Source: Lojkania enalia
Lineage: Eukaryota > Ascomycota > Dothideomycetes > Pleosporales
Assembly: GCA_010094045.1 (NCBI GenBank)
Contig: ML986610.1
Location: 186,001 to 250,000, forward strand
Length of the DNA: 64,000 nucleotides
Reading direction: 5' to 3'
Under the pieces are notes generated by a model. That model saw only the letters and a list, made by a program, of their open reading frames with translations. It ran no database searches and had not been told where the DNA came from. How positions within the stretch are numbered: the first letter of the stretch is position 1; the number at the start of each line of letters is the position of its first letter. The translations under genes and the position numbers were made by a program. Below, one piece after another: positions 1 to 10,766 of the stretch.

Positions 1-158
1 GTCGAAAGTTTCATCGCCGAGAGTTGGCCTGTAGATTGTGCAGTAAGGTAGCTTTGCGCCGCTGCCAGGAGACCCTCGCGAGCGCAATCTGCTGCTAAAG
101 CGGACGGAAAGGCTGCGAACAAAGCGACAAAGCCGCCGAGGATGTTTCGTTGCGTCAT
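1..158 (-). CDS. Secreted DUF8021-like protein (5' end only, cut by window edge)
   Basis: The reading frame opens at an ATG at 156-158 on the minus strand and runs off the window start without a stop, giving about 52 residues. Residues 1-22 form a hydrophobic signal peptide ending ALAA, followed by DCAREGLLAAAQSYL and a short Ser/Gln-rich stretch. This start (signal peptide, one Cys, helix with AAxxYLxAQ) is typical of small fungal secreted proteins with a SnoaL/DUF8021-type fold. Only the N-terminus is present, so the family call is provisional and the function unknown. Confidence 0.6.
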   Translation of the reverse strand, partial: MTQRNILGGFVALFAAFPSALAADCAREGLLAAAQSYLTAQSTGQLSAMKLS

Positions 159-1693
159 TCCCAAATAATGTAGCAATTGTTTTGTGGTGCCCGTGTGACT
201 AGATTCTGAAGGTCTGGAGATGGATGAAACTGCAATATGAACGCAGCTACGTATTTATACATCCGAAACCTGCATTGGGAATTTGCCGTTTTTCATATGC
301 ATCCGCGGGGTTCTCTTTGCCGGTAAAATGATCGCCCTCGCATTGCATCTAAATTGAGGCTTGTTATTGGGACTTCGGAAGCGAAAAAGATTGAGACAAT
401 CAACATAGAGGAACGGAATTTAGATCTCACCCTTATTTAATGATTACTGTGACTTCTGGATAAGATATCGGCAGTTATAGAGCGTCTAGCGAACGATAAC
501 CGAGCCGTAGACGTGCCACGCAATACGGCATTAAATAGTGACGTCCATGCAATTTACGAGGGCAGTGTCCATTGAACTTCCAAGCTGTGGTATACTGACG
601 ATTTTAGTGACCAAGGGAACATTCAATAGGAAGTTCCCTATTACAAGTCTAAAAAAAAACACAAGCACTTAGTCGAATAAGGCAACGAGCGAAGTCGATT
701 GGTTTACTAAACGTCGAAGAATCTTATCATTTTTCTATGCTCAGGTCTCGATACCCCCGAAATACGCCTTCTCATTGATAATTGAAGTGCTTTACTGTTT
801 TGGACTTGGTCGCTGTGCGCGCAGGCACTCATCTATTCCGATGAAATAGGCAGAATATTCTCGGTTCGGGAATGCCAGCCTTCTCACACGTGGCCATGAC
901 GCCCTTCATGATTGCCAATTGTCATTGTTTCTACCTTTTGAGAGTAATTTTGCTCATTTTCAATTTCCTGCGTTGCCGACTATCAGAAAATGCGATTTGC
1001 TGCCAATCATGTGTTGACAGTCCAAATCGCTTTCCATATCAAATGGCGAAAGAAGAGAGGATATTCGGCGATTAGCATCTACCACCAAAATAACGCTCCT
1101 TAATGAATGGTTAGGGGAATCTTGGGCAACAGATTTTTTAGCTTTCACACTAGGAATTAAGTTGCAATAATAATTGTGGACCCCGCTTTTGTATCTGTCT
1201 TGGTCTGCCTCTTTGGGATTCTTACTTCTCCGTGAACCTGAAGAACTATAGCTGCCTGGAAATCTTGTGTGAGCTGAGGAATTCGTTTCTAGTGTTGAAA
1301 TTTGCCTCTTTTTTTTTTTTTTTTCCTTACTTCAAGCGTTGTACACTCTTCACACACAGACGTGCTAGACTTCTTTTACACACATGTGAAGGCCCTGATT
1401 TCTTCGTGCTAAATTTACATACTTAGATCGCGCTATTTAGAAGTCTTGAAAGGCGTCATAGATATTAGAAAAATCTCTAGAGATTTATGAACGTGGTTTT
1501 CATGGGTAGGTTCTTAAACAACCATGCCGGTACTTACATTATGAGAATGCCAAGCGTTTGGTCACAAACAATTCGTTCTATACAAACAGGGTTTTCAATA
1601 ATCTTAGTTACTTGTCTAATTGAATAAGTTAAGCACGAATATTCTTTCACAATGCCACTGTTTGCGAATTACCCAAGCCGCTCAGAGGTTCCG
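159..1693. other. Intergenic stretch, no gene seen
   Basis: Open frames here are short, start in any codon and show no recognisable domain. The only structure I note is a homopolymeric T run near 1309-1323. The right end is the promoter side of the RING gene at 1791. Confidence 0.5.
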
Positions 1694-1702
1694 CTATAAA
1701 AT
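1694..1702 (+). promoter_or_regulatory. TATA-like box of first RING gene
   Basis: CTATAAAAT lies about 90 bp upstream of the ATG at 1791. It supports the ATG at 1791 over the longer open frame, which begins upstream of this box. Confidence 0.45.
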
Positions 1703-1790
1703 CCACCACGGCTGCAACATCGACCTTCTTCTCTACACTACATATTTATATATTTGTCCTAGGTTCGCGGTCAGTTGCTGGCGATCATTC

Positions 1791-2762
1791 ATGGCTATGG
1801 AAACTTTCATCAATAGGCAACTGAATCCTACCACTGAATGTCCGATATGCCTTACGACATTCGATGAACACCGTGCACTTGTCGCGCTTGAATGTAAGCA
1901 CATATTTGGTCATGGATGTCTTGTATCTTGGCTACGGAGTGGTCAAGGGAATGTGGAAGGCTGCCCCGTTTGTAGGGACAACCTATTCGCTCATGATAGG
2001 CCAGAGACGTTATCTCCGTTTACTCCCACGATGATATGGAATAGTCTCTGCAAGCAAGCGCCAGCACAATTGCATATCTTCATCCGGAGCATTTGGAGGC
2101 GATTGGAAAGTTTAGTTGACCTAGACATTCTCAACGACACGCTACTGCCCGCCTTAAACGATGCTGGTACTCTTGGTCAAGAGATCAACCCGTTTACACA
2201 ATGTGCCTTGCTTCTACAGGCTCTATACGATGGCACAGGAGTTACAACAGCACATAGTTTAGCTGTCCCGCTTATTCGACTTGCGCGGATGATGGAAGAT
2301 GTCTTCTCGCAACTACCTCCTTATCTTCGCAATGTACAACGCATAAATATCCTGCTCTGGAAGGCGAATGCGTGTGTTGGATTGCATGACGATAGTATAC
2401 GATGGGACTACCTGAACGAGGCCTCTACACTGGCAAGCAATCATTACTTTCCTCTACTTTTTTTATATACTATTATGATATCTCAAAGCCTAGCACATCA
2501 CCCTAGCTCGAACCATTGGCCTAAGAAGCGGCATGAGAGGATGAATTTGGTAGTGGAGCGGTGCTGCCATACGATTGGAAGCGATTGGGCTGGAAATCCT
2601 TCTAGAACATTCAAAGACAAATTAGTAATTGTTTATGAAGAGCTACGAAGGCACCAGTGCGAGATTGGGAGGATGAGCTTGAGAGGGAAAGATGGTGAAG
2701 AGAATATCGTGAGGGGACTATGGCAGACGGCGGCGTGGAATGCTAAAGCACAGTTTCAGTGA
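1791..2762 (+). CDS. RING-type zinc finger protein, 323 aa
   Basis: Intronless frame. The RING lies at residues 17-68: CPIC, then ECKHIFGHGC, then CPVC. This fits a C3HC4-like E3 ubiquitin ligase finger in which the usual fifth ligand (His/Cys) is Gly and a His follows it. The rest (residues 70-323) is Trp/Leu-rich and helical, with no domain I recognise. The start is the ATG at 1791, because the frame upstream covers a TATA-like box and has no conserved sequence. A paralogue with the same plan lies at 9726-10766. Family knowledge predicts E2 binding and ubiquitin transfer; the substrate is unknown. Confidence 0.75.
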   Translation: MAMETFINRQLNPTTECPICLTTFDEHRALVALECKHIFGHGCLVSWLRSGQGNVEGCPVCRDNLFAHDRPETLSPFTPTMIWNSLCKQAPAQLHIFIRSIWRRLESLVDLDILNDTLLPALNDAGTLGQEINPFTQCALLLQALYDGTGVTTAHSLAVPLIRLARMMEDVFSQLPPYLRNVQRINILLWKANACVGLHDDSIRWDYLNEASTLASNHYFPLLFLYTIMISQSLAHHPSSNHWPKKRHERMNLVVERCCHTIGSDWAGNPSRTFKDKLVIVYEELRRHQCEIGRMSLRGKDGEENIVRGLWQTAAWNAKAQFQ

Positions 2763-3172
2763 TGAGATTCCGATTCGCAACAGGAATGGCTGTCTCTGAT
2801 GGGGCCTCGTCACTTACATACCCGGGCAATTTCCGGCCACCCATCACAATGTACACAATTTCAGATACTCTTCAACCCTCTTCTAAATCCCCTTGCCTGA
2901 TGATAGCATCGTTTACTGTTTAACCTTATCGGAGATGTTTTCCGTCGCCAAAGTTTACGGTGGTGCCATTCGTGGCTGAGTTCGGAGGTCCTGAACTTAT
3001 GGTAAAGGGGCCTTTCTCGCCCGTGAGTGGACGAACTTAGGATGGCTGACATACTCTAGCCTGTTCCTGATAATATTTGGAAAGTTGATTACATGATCTG
3101 TGCAGCTCAATATAGGGCACTTGGCGCTGGCGTGCTTCGACTGTTTTCTGGGATTGTGAATATAATAGCTGG
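2763..3172. other. Intergenic stretch, nothing recognisable
   Basis: Between the RING gene and a dispersed repeat. No domain-bearing frame on either strand. Confidence 0.5.
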
Positions 3173-3321
3173 TGTCACGTGCTTCTACTATCCTATTATA
3201 GTTGGTCTGTTTTCAGGCCTATATAGTCTCGCCATTGCCAGCCTCTAGCTAGGCAGACCACTTACCCTCTTTCAATACATCAATATTTGCCTTAGCAATT
3301 GATGCTGCCTGATACGCGACA
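3173..3321 (-). repeat. 149-bp solo-LTR-like element, copy 1
   Basis: Begins TGTCACGT and ends ACGCGACA (TG...CA), and is flanked on both sides by the perfect 5-bp direct repeat GCTGG. Orientation is opposite to copies 2, 4 and 5. Like the other copies it carries a TATATAG motif and a near-palindrome around AGGCCT. The ends and 5-bp duplication fit LTR-retrotransposon integration followed by loss of the internal region. No coding element is linked to it. Confidence 0.7.
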
Positions 3322-3518
3322 GCTGGAGGATCGTGTGTGTGCCTGTCGCTTTGGGTCGCTTCCGGTAGGTCGAAGAAATGGTTCATCTGACAACACCAAT
3401 TTTCTATATAGTCCCATACATAGTTTTCTCTTATCTTAGGATTCATAGGATGTAGTTCCTAAACACTAGCCAGTACCAACGCCCTACTCGTTTTACAGTA
3501 TGCTATGACGGATCCATC

Positions 3519-4174
3519 CTACTTGATTTCCTCGCCCCTAACAACCGTCCCAAATACGTCGGCCAACTCTTTTAACGCCATGCTCGTCACCTCTTCCCCC
3601 TTCGCCCCAGGAATATCCCGATCACCGATTCCATCCTCCACTAGTATTACATCGTATCCTAATTGCATAGCTTCTCGCGCGGTGGTAGAAACACAGACGT
3701 GCGCCATATATCCTGTGAGTACGATCTTCTTGACACTCCACGATTTTAGAACGGAGTCAAGTTTTGTCTGGGTGAATGCGCCTGGGAGCGATTTCCAGAT
3801 TACCTCCTCGCCATCTTTAGGAGCGAGGGAGGGGAAGGGGTCCGCGAGCGGGGTGCTGGGTGTAACTATGGTCAACAAATCAGCACCCGATCTTTCGATT
3901 CTCGGCACGAAAAGAATTCCTTGCCCTGGTACAGGGAAGACTCACATATTGGAGCGCCCTCCGGCGTCTTGTGATGGATGTGCACGAGCTTCCCGCCTGC
4001 CGCTCGGTACTTTTCAAGTAGAAATGCAATTACTTTGCTGCTGGTTTCAGCGTTTGTAACAGTGAGCTTCCCAGATGCATATTCGTTCTGCGCATCGATT
4101 ATCAAGAGGCAGGAATCTGTGGGTGACGCAGTGCTTGGGGGTATCCCGAGGAGGGAGCGAAAGCTTTGCACCAT
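3519..4174 (-). CDS. Isochorismatase-family hydrolase, 191 aa
   Basis: Two exons, 3946-4174 and 3519-3865, with an 80-bp GTGAGT...CATAG phase-1 intron that restores the frame through GAPIFTPSTPLADPF. The cysteine-hydrolase triad is visible: Asp in LLIIDAQNEY, Lys in EVIWKSLPGAF, and Cys in GYMAHVCVSTTAREA. Length matches the family (about 180-200 aa). Members hydrolyse isochorismate, nicotinamide or similar amides/ethers; the substrate cannot be read from sequence. No signal peptide, so probably cytosolic. The ATG at 4174 is the first real ATG in frame. Confidence 0.88.
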
Positions 4175-4537
4175 GATGGATTGATTCAATTGGGGCCAAT
4201 GATGCCCGCAAGTATAGTACGTGACTGATTCTTGGTGAATATAATAGGATGGTTATATATTTGGTAGAAAATGTAACGCTGCCGTTGCGGGAATGCCGTC
4301 TCAATTTGTCCCGAGTGGACTGCGGGGTGCGTGGTACCCCGCACTGGCGCAGGTACCAGTCAGATGAACACCTTGATCCAATTCCAGCGGCGCCAAGCCA
4401 ATGAATATTGCATCCTTCTAGTCACATTCATTACCGTATTTCAAGGCCGTGTCATGTCACAATGCACAAGAGACTAGGAGCTAGCCTCTGAGCGTGTTTT
4501 TGTAGTTGGGCAAGAATGGGTCGGCCTCGTGAGATAA
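4175..4537. other. Intergenic, promoter side of the isochorismatase gene
   Basis: No gene seen. Holds the upstream region of the hydrolase and the 3' side of the CFEM gene. Confidence 0.5.
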
Positions 4538-5537
4538 CTATAGAAAAATAGCAAGAACTAGTGCAAAAGTAATCGTTAGCGCGGTAGGGAAGTAGGGCTT
4601 GCCCATCCGCTTGTCTCTACCCTCGTTCATCTCATCTCTACGCATGGTTATCATCCTTTCTTGCCTTTCCTCTTTCCTCTTTTTTACTTGGCCATAGAGT
4701 GGAACTTCATGGCATCCTCCGGCACCCATGACCCAGTCGACGCACAAGACGTTGCAATCTATGCCTGGCTTCACAAACACGCGGCTTTCTTGGCCTGGCC
4801 ACAACAACCTCCACTGTGATAGCGTGCCTGGATCATCGTGGCTCACTTCTGCTTTGTATCCGGCTCGGCAGGCGCAAAAGTGTTGGTATTCTCCAGTAGA
4901 GCCCAAGATATTGGTCTTGACGCAGGCCGCTGAGCTATGGCATTTGGACCTTGGAGATGCGTCGGCGGTTGCAATACATGGCGTGAGGGTCGGCTCTCTA
5001 GTAGGGGTGCCAAGAATGACTGAAGCTGATTTTGAACCAGAACTTGGACTTGAACATGGAGTTGATGGCGATGTTGAGGTTCTAGCACTTGTTCCCGAGC
5101 TCGACATAAGGGTTGCTTTTGGACAACTTTCTTTGATGTGCTTCAGCGTTAATTGCAGATCGGCTCCCGAGCAGGATTTCTCGGCGCAGTCTTGAGTGCT
5201 TGCGACGAACGCGTCGGCATGTTTACCATCGCAGGCGCCTAGTGGACGTTGTTAGATGTAGGCACATTCTCATTTCGCAGGATGTGTGCTAACAGTTTAT
5301 GTTTGCAAGATCACAGTCACTGCCGTCGAAAGATAGGGTCAGGCACGCTTGCTATTGTTTACCTCATGAGCTTGCAATAGTGCATATTTCGGATGTCTCA
5401 AGGCTTACCGCACACAAAGGTAGTTGGGCATTCGAGCCCACCATTTCAGCGAGACGATCAAGAGAGCTAACTCCAGCTTCTACGGTAAGACTAGACGCTA
5501 GGAAGAGTAAAAAGAGGGCATCGCATGTTCGAGCCAT
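4538..5537 (-). CDS. CFEM-domain surface protein with Cys-rich second module and C-terminal anchor, 295 aa
   Basis: Three exons: 5409-5537, 5294-5351 and 4538-5238, with introns of 57 and 55 bp. Residues 1-20 are a signal peptide. The CFEM domain (about 25-105) has all eight cysteines in order: LPLC, QAC, SDCD, then the C-x-C NINCACDG, then TQDC, EKSC and KESC, plus the Asp-containing spacer typical of the haem-binding loop. A Ser/Thr-rich linker follows, then a six-Cys EGF-like module (about 160-245, with CACRAGY and WPGQESRVFVKPG). The end is a basic stretch and a hydrophobic tail, fitting a GPI signal or TM anchor. CFEM proteins act in cell-wall haem/iron uptake or host interaction. The role of the second module is unknown. 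Confidence 0.85.
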
Positions 5538-6171
5538 AAGAGATTTCGATGAAACTAACCGTATCTATAGCGGCACTTGAGAAAGGTCTTAAATGCTTGG
5601 GAATGACATGAAGAAGTACTAATCTCTTGCAGTTCCCAGAGTCAAACCCGACCTTCTCGCAGTTATCCCGCGATAAGCATACCACTTTATGGTATGAGAT
5701 GTCTCATGATTGCTATGGCTGAAGTTGGATACCAAGATGTGTGGCTTTTGAATGATTTTAGAAAATTGAAAACGGCTGATAGAGTCATACGTTCGATCCC
5801 TAAACAACGCAACTGCATTATGGCGTAGACTCCACATTGGTGGGACGTCAATTCGGTTTCTATATCACTCAGTCCCTAGTCAGCCGATCCGATCGTCATG
5901 AATATTCCAGGTCAACCCTATGGTAGGTCTCGTCCTCCACCTAGCTGAAGAGTGGAGTGAGCGCCACAAGCCACATCGCGTCGAAGTGGACACTATTAGC
6001 GAGGAACACTCCTCAGCCTGACAAGTGAGTCTGGTGGATCTCTCATGATCTCATCGTATGACGTTCCCTCGACAGATTAGAATGATCACACCTTGAACTT
6101 GCGCATTAGGTCTCTACCAATATCTAGGCCCGTCCCAGTTCCGTTTCTCATAATGAATCTAATCAGCATTC
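5538..6171. promoter_or_regulatory. Divergent intergenic region between CFEM gene and orphan membrane protein
   Basis: 634 bp separate two genes transcribed away from each other. No coding frame is convincing, so it must hold both promoters. I see no clear individual element. Confidence 0.4.
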
Positions 6172-8736
6172 ATGGCGTTCTCAGCGCTCCAATTTCTATT
6201 TCTCTGCAGTATAATAGCAATCACCACATCAGGTTCAATATGCGGCTCTCTTATCACCTACCGCCAGTACTCGGATATCGTAGAGAAAGGCACGCCGGCC
6301 TGCTTCCTACGAGGTTGCGGTCTTAGCAAAAATGCGTCCATCTCTTCCGAATGCCTACAGCATTCCCCCTGCTCTGATTTATGGACTACAATTGGGAAAC
6401 ATTCGGGGCTCAACTGGTGTGCGACCTGTGGTAAAGATATTGCCTGTCGAACTCGTGGGTGGCCAATTATCAATGCTACCGAGCTTTGCCAGTCCGTTCC
6501 AAGTGATTGGATGTATCTCAGCAAGAATTGCTGTGTTTCTAATCTCGAACGTGTCGAGATTGCCAACTGGATCAAGGAACTTTGCACTCAAGAATGGAGG
6601 CAGAATTTTTCTGAGTATGGGGGAATGGCAAGGAATGACTGGATAGAATGGATATTACCTTGGAACTGGACTGTCAGGTATGACAATTCTGCTGGAGAAG
6701 AAAATATTCCACCGAAGTGTAGTAGTCCTTCTAAATACCTGTTCGTCTTTATGGTGGAAAGTTTTGTCACAACGATCGGCCTCATCATGATTCCCTATAT
6801 TCAAGTAACGATCCACTACTCTGATATGTGGAGGTCCCGTAACTCGAAATGGGAAAAGTACCTAAGAATACTCAGACTACTTGTTGTCATGGTAAAGATT
6901 ACTTGGATTGCGTTGAAGTATGTTCTCTTACTAGTTCCGAGACAGCTATGGAAGTGCTTCAAATGGGTAATCCATTTTCGCGAATCGAATGACCGAGGAC
7001 GAGAAAGCTTCGACGAAGCGATCCAGGCTTTATTGATGGCATTTGTATGGGCGGCTTTGAATGTTGGGGCTACTGTTGGCAATACTTTTTACTTAAAATC
7101 TATTTCTGGATTTGATAAAACCCCTTCGGGAGAACTGGCAGCCCTTTGGCTCGCGAGACCGAATCTATCCTGGATTGTCTGTGCATCTGGTGTAATTAGC
7201 CGGAATATCTGGGCCACATGGGCTTCGCATTTATTCAAGACTACAGATGTAGCTTGGATTGATCAACTATTCACTAGAGCATCATATAGTGCTGCCGTAA
7301 ACGAGGTCATTATGGAAATACTTGGAGCACTCTATCTAGGCAAGACAGCCAATGTCGGTCGCCTTCGACATTTCTATTTTTCACATCAACTCTGGCCTTT
7401 TTATCGAGGACACCATGCACGGACAATGTATAATGGCGCACTTGTTTTCTTGATAGGTTTCCCATTTCTGGTGCCATTCTGGTGGTATATCGCATGGAGG
7501 TTCGGGCGCCACGTTTTAATTATTGATAATAACATCCAGAAGAATGAAAAATGGAGAAGGGAGAAGATACGGATCTTCCGAAATTGGCGAGCCCGGGCAT
7601 TGAAGTCCTGGAGCACCTTGTGGAAGAAGGAATCCAAGTCTGTAAAGAAACCGCAGCATATTTACCATCCTCCGAATCGCATCCAACAATTCCTTAACAA
7701 GTACGTTGTCCGAGGCTGGCTTAGAACTTGGCTTCGTCAGTGTACCCCAGAGGAATCATTTCGAAAGTTCCTTGGTCGTCATGTCCTCCGAAGTCCACTA
7801 GCAGATCTTCCACAGCAACCCCTCTCTCGCACGAGTAGTATCCGATTCCATCGAACTCCCAAGAATGCTTTTCAGTTCTCTAATCGTCCGGAACAAGAGT
7901 CTATTTGGAATCCTTATGGCGAAATACTTCCATTGCGACGACCCTCTGCTGGAAGACCCGAAAATGAGCCTTTAATAAACACACTAGAGCCAGAACCTCT
8001 GTCCCAGGACGCTGTTAAATCTTTCCCGTATCCATCCCAACCATTAGACCAGATCTCGATCGGGCCCCATGACTCGATTCCAGAATTCACCTCATCTCAT
8101 TTCAGGCAAGATTCAAATTCTGCCTTTGCCCCAGATCGCAGACCGACACGACCTCCCCAGTCTCGACAAGAAACACTATATTTTCAACTCACACAAGAGA
8201 GGGAGCGGAGAAAATCTCCTATTAACGGTTCGTTCGATGATATATCATGCGTCAGTGGCTTAGGAAGCGCCCCAACCCAGAATCCGGCCAACGACCCCCC
8301 GTACGAAATCACTCGCCCCACCATTTCAAGGACTCTAGAGCACTCTGGGGCTCATTTTGTACAAGACAAACAAGCTACTACATATGATCATGAGCTCCCT
8401 GACGAACCAGGTGATCCGCGATCCAAATCATTTTGGCGTTATACGATAAAAGCGCTAAAAAAATGGGAAGAAATCCATGCAAGAGAACGGAAGAACAAAA
8501 CACTAATTGAGCAGTTGAAACTAGAATATGTGAAGCAAAGTTACATGTACTTAGTATTGACGTTAGGGATTTGGTCTTATGGAAGTCAATGGGCCTTCTG
8601 GGAAGGGTTCGTTCATACCGCTAGCGATAGGTACTTTCTCGCGTTCTTTCCAATTTTATTCCACGTCTCAACATTAATGTTTTGGCTAATTGTTGTTTTA
8701 GATACTGCCCACCAAATATCGGATATATCACGTTAA
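6172..8736 (+). CDS. Large orphan fungal membrane protein, 854 aa
   Basis: Single intronless frame of strong coding character. Residues 1-21 form a signal peptide. Residues 22-185 are a Cys-rich, N-glycosylation-site-bearing ectodomain (motifs CFLRGCG, CATCGKD, NCCVSN). Membrane segments follow at about 188-213, 240-265 and 285-315, with more hydrophobic segments up to about 450. A long, polar, Pro/Ser/Arg-rich cytosolic part spans about 480-770. Two further hydrophobic helices (about 800-850) end the protein. I do not recognise a named domain. The layout (lumenal Cys-rich head, membrane core, long disordered tail, C-terminal membrane pair) suggests a sensor or scaffold, but that is inference only. 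Confidence 0.8.
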   Translation: MAFSALQFLFLCSIIAITTSGSICGSLITYRQYSDIVEKGTPACFLRGCGLSKNASISSECLQHSPCSDLWTTIGKHSGLNWCATCGKDIACRTRGWPIINATELCQSVPSDWMYLSKNCCVSNLERVEIANWIKELCTQEWRQNFSEYGGMARNDWIEWILPWNWTVRYDNSAGEENIPPKCSSPSKYLFVFMVESFVTTIGLIMIPYIQVTIHYSDMWRSRNSKWEKYLRILRLLVVMVKITWIALKYVLLLVPRQLWKCFKWVIHFRESNDRGRESFDEAIQALLMAFVWAALNVGATVGNTFYLKSISGFDKTPSGELAALWLARPNLSWIVCASGVISRNIWATWASHLFKTTDVAWIDQLFTRASYSAAVNEVIMEILGALYLGKTANVGRLRHFYFSHQLWPFYRGHHARTMYNGALVFLIGFPFLVPFWWYIAWRFGRHVLIIDNNIQKNEKWRREKIRIFRNWRARALKSWSTLWKKESKSVKKPQHIYHPPNRIQQFLNKYVVRGWLRTWLRQCTPEESFRKFLGRHVLRSPLADLPQQPLSRTSSIRFHRTPKNAFQFSNRPEQESIWNPYGEILPLRRPSAGRPENEPLINTLEPEPLSQDAVKSFPYPSQPLDQISIGPHDSIPEFTSSHFRQDSNSAFAPDRRPTRPPQSRQETLYFQLTQERERRKSPINGSFDDISCVSGLGSAPTQNPANDPPYEITRPTISRTLEHSGAHFVQDKQATTYDHELPDEPGDPRSKSFWRYTIKALKKWEEIHARERKNKTLIEQLKLEYVKQSYMYLVLTLGIWSYGSQWAFWEGFVHTASDRYFLAFFPILFHVSTLMFWLIVVLDTAHQISDISR

Positions 8737-9358
8737 GCTGGGCTGCTGTTGCGCTTCTAGGTTCGTTACGAACATCTTGCCGCTCTATAAATTATAGACT
8801 AATCCTAGCGTAGGTTTGTGCGCCGTCTTTTTGGGAAATGGAGGAAGTGGGTAATTTAGTTACGACGAATACCGAAATTAGGAAATCCGGAAATCGGGAA
8901 CTGTCCTCTGAGACTCGATTATTGACCACTACATGAACAAAGTCTATAGATGGCTTGGGCAGTCTAATCTTCACTCTTTCATATGAATGAGGCATAGATG
9001 TGGTAATAATAATAATAATAACAACACAAATCTCTAAAGTTCTCTGAGGCTAAATGTCCCCCTGCACTTTTCCTAAAAGCTTGAGAACCATGAAGAAAGA
9101 ATGTCGAAATATTTAAACTCTACACCAAAATGAAATGGTCTTGATATATATCAACATCTTCTTTGAAATATATAGTGAGTCCTCGATCACACACAACGTG
9201 ATGCGCGGAGCAATCTCTAGCACACGAATGTAGATTAACGCTGTGCAATGCTAACGGCGGGCGGATCACCCGGCAAAAGTTGTACGTAGTAGTTTCACGA
9301 AAACACCTTGCTACCTTCCCCGCTTTATCGAGAAAACTTCTCTGTTCTCTAGGATTAT
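8737..9358. other. Intergenic stretch with a TAA microsatellite
   Basis: No gene seen. A short run of TAA repeats lies near 9004-9022. Confidence 0.5.
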
Positions 9359-9509
9359 TGTCGCGTATCAGGCAGCATCAATTGCTGAGCCAAATATTGA
9401 TATATTGAAGGAGTGTAAGTAGTCTGCCTGGCTAGAAACTATAAGTGGCGAGGCTATATAGGCCTAATAAAACATGCTAGCTATAATAAAATAGGAGAAA
9501 CGCGAGACA
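9359..9509 (+). repeat. Solo-LTR-like element, copy 2 (diverged)
   Basis: Starts TGTCGCGTATCAGG and ends GAGACA. It aligns along its length with copies 4 and 5 but has more substitutions. No perfect target duplication remains, so it is probably older. Confidence 0.6.
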
Positions 9510-9655
9510 ACAATTAATTGTAGATCCTTTGGAAGCATATTGTGCACAATCGACGCACAATAGGCAATAGCTGGGTTTATCGTATATTGTTCACTCCATT
9601 AATCTCTACCTAATCCCTCACAATGCGGTGTATTTGAGAATTCCTTGTAAGAATC

Positions 9656-9664
9656 TATAAAAAG
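9656..9664 (+). promoter_or_regulatory. TATA-like box of second RING gene
   Basis: TATAAAAAG lies about 62-70 bp upstream of the ATG at 9726, which favours that start over earlier in-frame codons. Confidence 0.5.
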
Positions 9665-9725
9665 AGTATTGCTCCTTCATTCATTCAGTTTTAGTTTCCC
9701 ACGAATACATACCAACAACATCAAT

Positions 9726-10766
9726 ATGCCTCTCCCATCGAAAGTTCAGTTTGTCAATAGTCTGAAGGTTCCCGGCGAACCTTGTCCGATTTGCTGGGGA
9801 TGCTTTGACGCCACTCAACACATAGCCGTGAGAACAGGTTGTGGACACTGGTTTGGATCCAATTGTCTTCTAAAATCTATTAAATTGGCTCCGGACCCAA
9901 CTAAATGTCCCACATGCCGCAAGAAGATGTTTCTTGATGAGATAGAGGAAGAGGAGACCGCGGAAGCCCCTTATATCACTCCTAGAACACCAATATCGGC
10001 CTCCTCTATATCTTCCACGGAATACACGAGAATCTGGAAAGATATTCTATACTTTCAGAATGAGGTATTTGGAGTATCTTTTGTGCAGATGCTTTGGGAA
10101 GGTGCTCGTCCCTTCGCTCATTTTGTGATGGCGGGCAGAAATACTCGAGAGAGGTTTTACTCGATCTATCCACAACTGACTCTTTGTTTATCAAGCGAGG
10201 CATCAAAACGTGACTCGGCTTGGAATCCTGTAAAACGATACTTGAATGCGGCTATGGAATTCCAGGGATCTTCGGTAGAATGGATATTCTTTGATTTCCG
10301 CGAAGTTCTCAGATTCATGCTTACTCATTCCTTCCTTCTTTTTCCAGGTTCACTGTGTTTTGAAACTTCCAATTTGTTGTGGAGGGCCATCGTAGTCTAT
10401 AGTTCTCATATGAATGAAAGACCAATTCCGAATGAGTGGAATGTCATGCTAATTGGTATGCATCTTGTCATAGTTGCAGAGTCAATGGCACTGATTACTG
10501 AGCCCCACCGCGCTTGGGAGCAAGTATATCCTGAAAGTGGAGGGATATGGCGGCTAGCAGCGCTGTGTTCTACCATACCAGGAGGGAGTAGGGCGCTACA
10601 CTTTGACACGCATATGAGGAGAGAAGTCATCTTAGAGCTTGAGCGGCTCTACTCAACCCGACGTGACCTAAATCGGCCCTTATTCATTGGCGCTTTTGAG
10701 GAAGAGTGCGAAATTCAAAGCATATGGGACCGCGCTAGAAACGCTGTAGAGAATAGAGCTCTATGA
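9726..10766 (+). CDS. RING-type zinc finger protein, 346 aa (paralogue of 1791-2762)
   Basis: Intronless. The RING is at residues 19-66 with CPIC, then GCGHWFGSNC, then CPTC. As in the first copy, the fifth zinc ligand position is Gly (HWFG). An acidic stretch (EEEETAEA) follows, then about 260 residues of Trp/Phe-rich helical sequence without a named domain. The shared layout of a short leader, RING, long helical region and a basic C-terminus points to a small local family. A ubiquitin-ligase role follows from the RING only. Confidence 0.75.
   Translation: MPLPSKVQFVNSLKVPGEPCPICWGCFDATQHIAVRTGCGHWFGSNCLLKSIKLAPDPTKCPTCRKKMFLDEIEEEETAEAPYITPRTPISASSISSTEYTRIWKDILYFQNEVFGVSFVQMLWEGARPFAHFVMAGRNTRERFYSIYPQLTLCLSSEASKRDSAWNPVKRYLNAAMEFQGSSVEWIFFDFREVLRFMLTHSFLLFPGSLCFETSNLLWRAIVVYSSHMNERPIPNEWNVMLIGMHLVIVAESMALITEPHRAWEQVYPESGGIWRLAALCSTIPGGSRALHFDTHMRREVILELERLYSTRRDLNRPLFIGAFEEECEIQSIWDRARNAVENRAL

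Noticed and set aside
1620..1790. Longer start for the first RING gene
   Set aside because: The first codon is not ATG, and a TATA-like box lies inside this stretch.
3249..3446. Short frame reading YQAASIAKANIDVL
   Set aside because: It is the translation of the solo-LTR-like repeat; similar peptides appear at the other copies.
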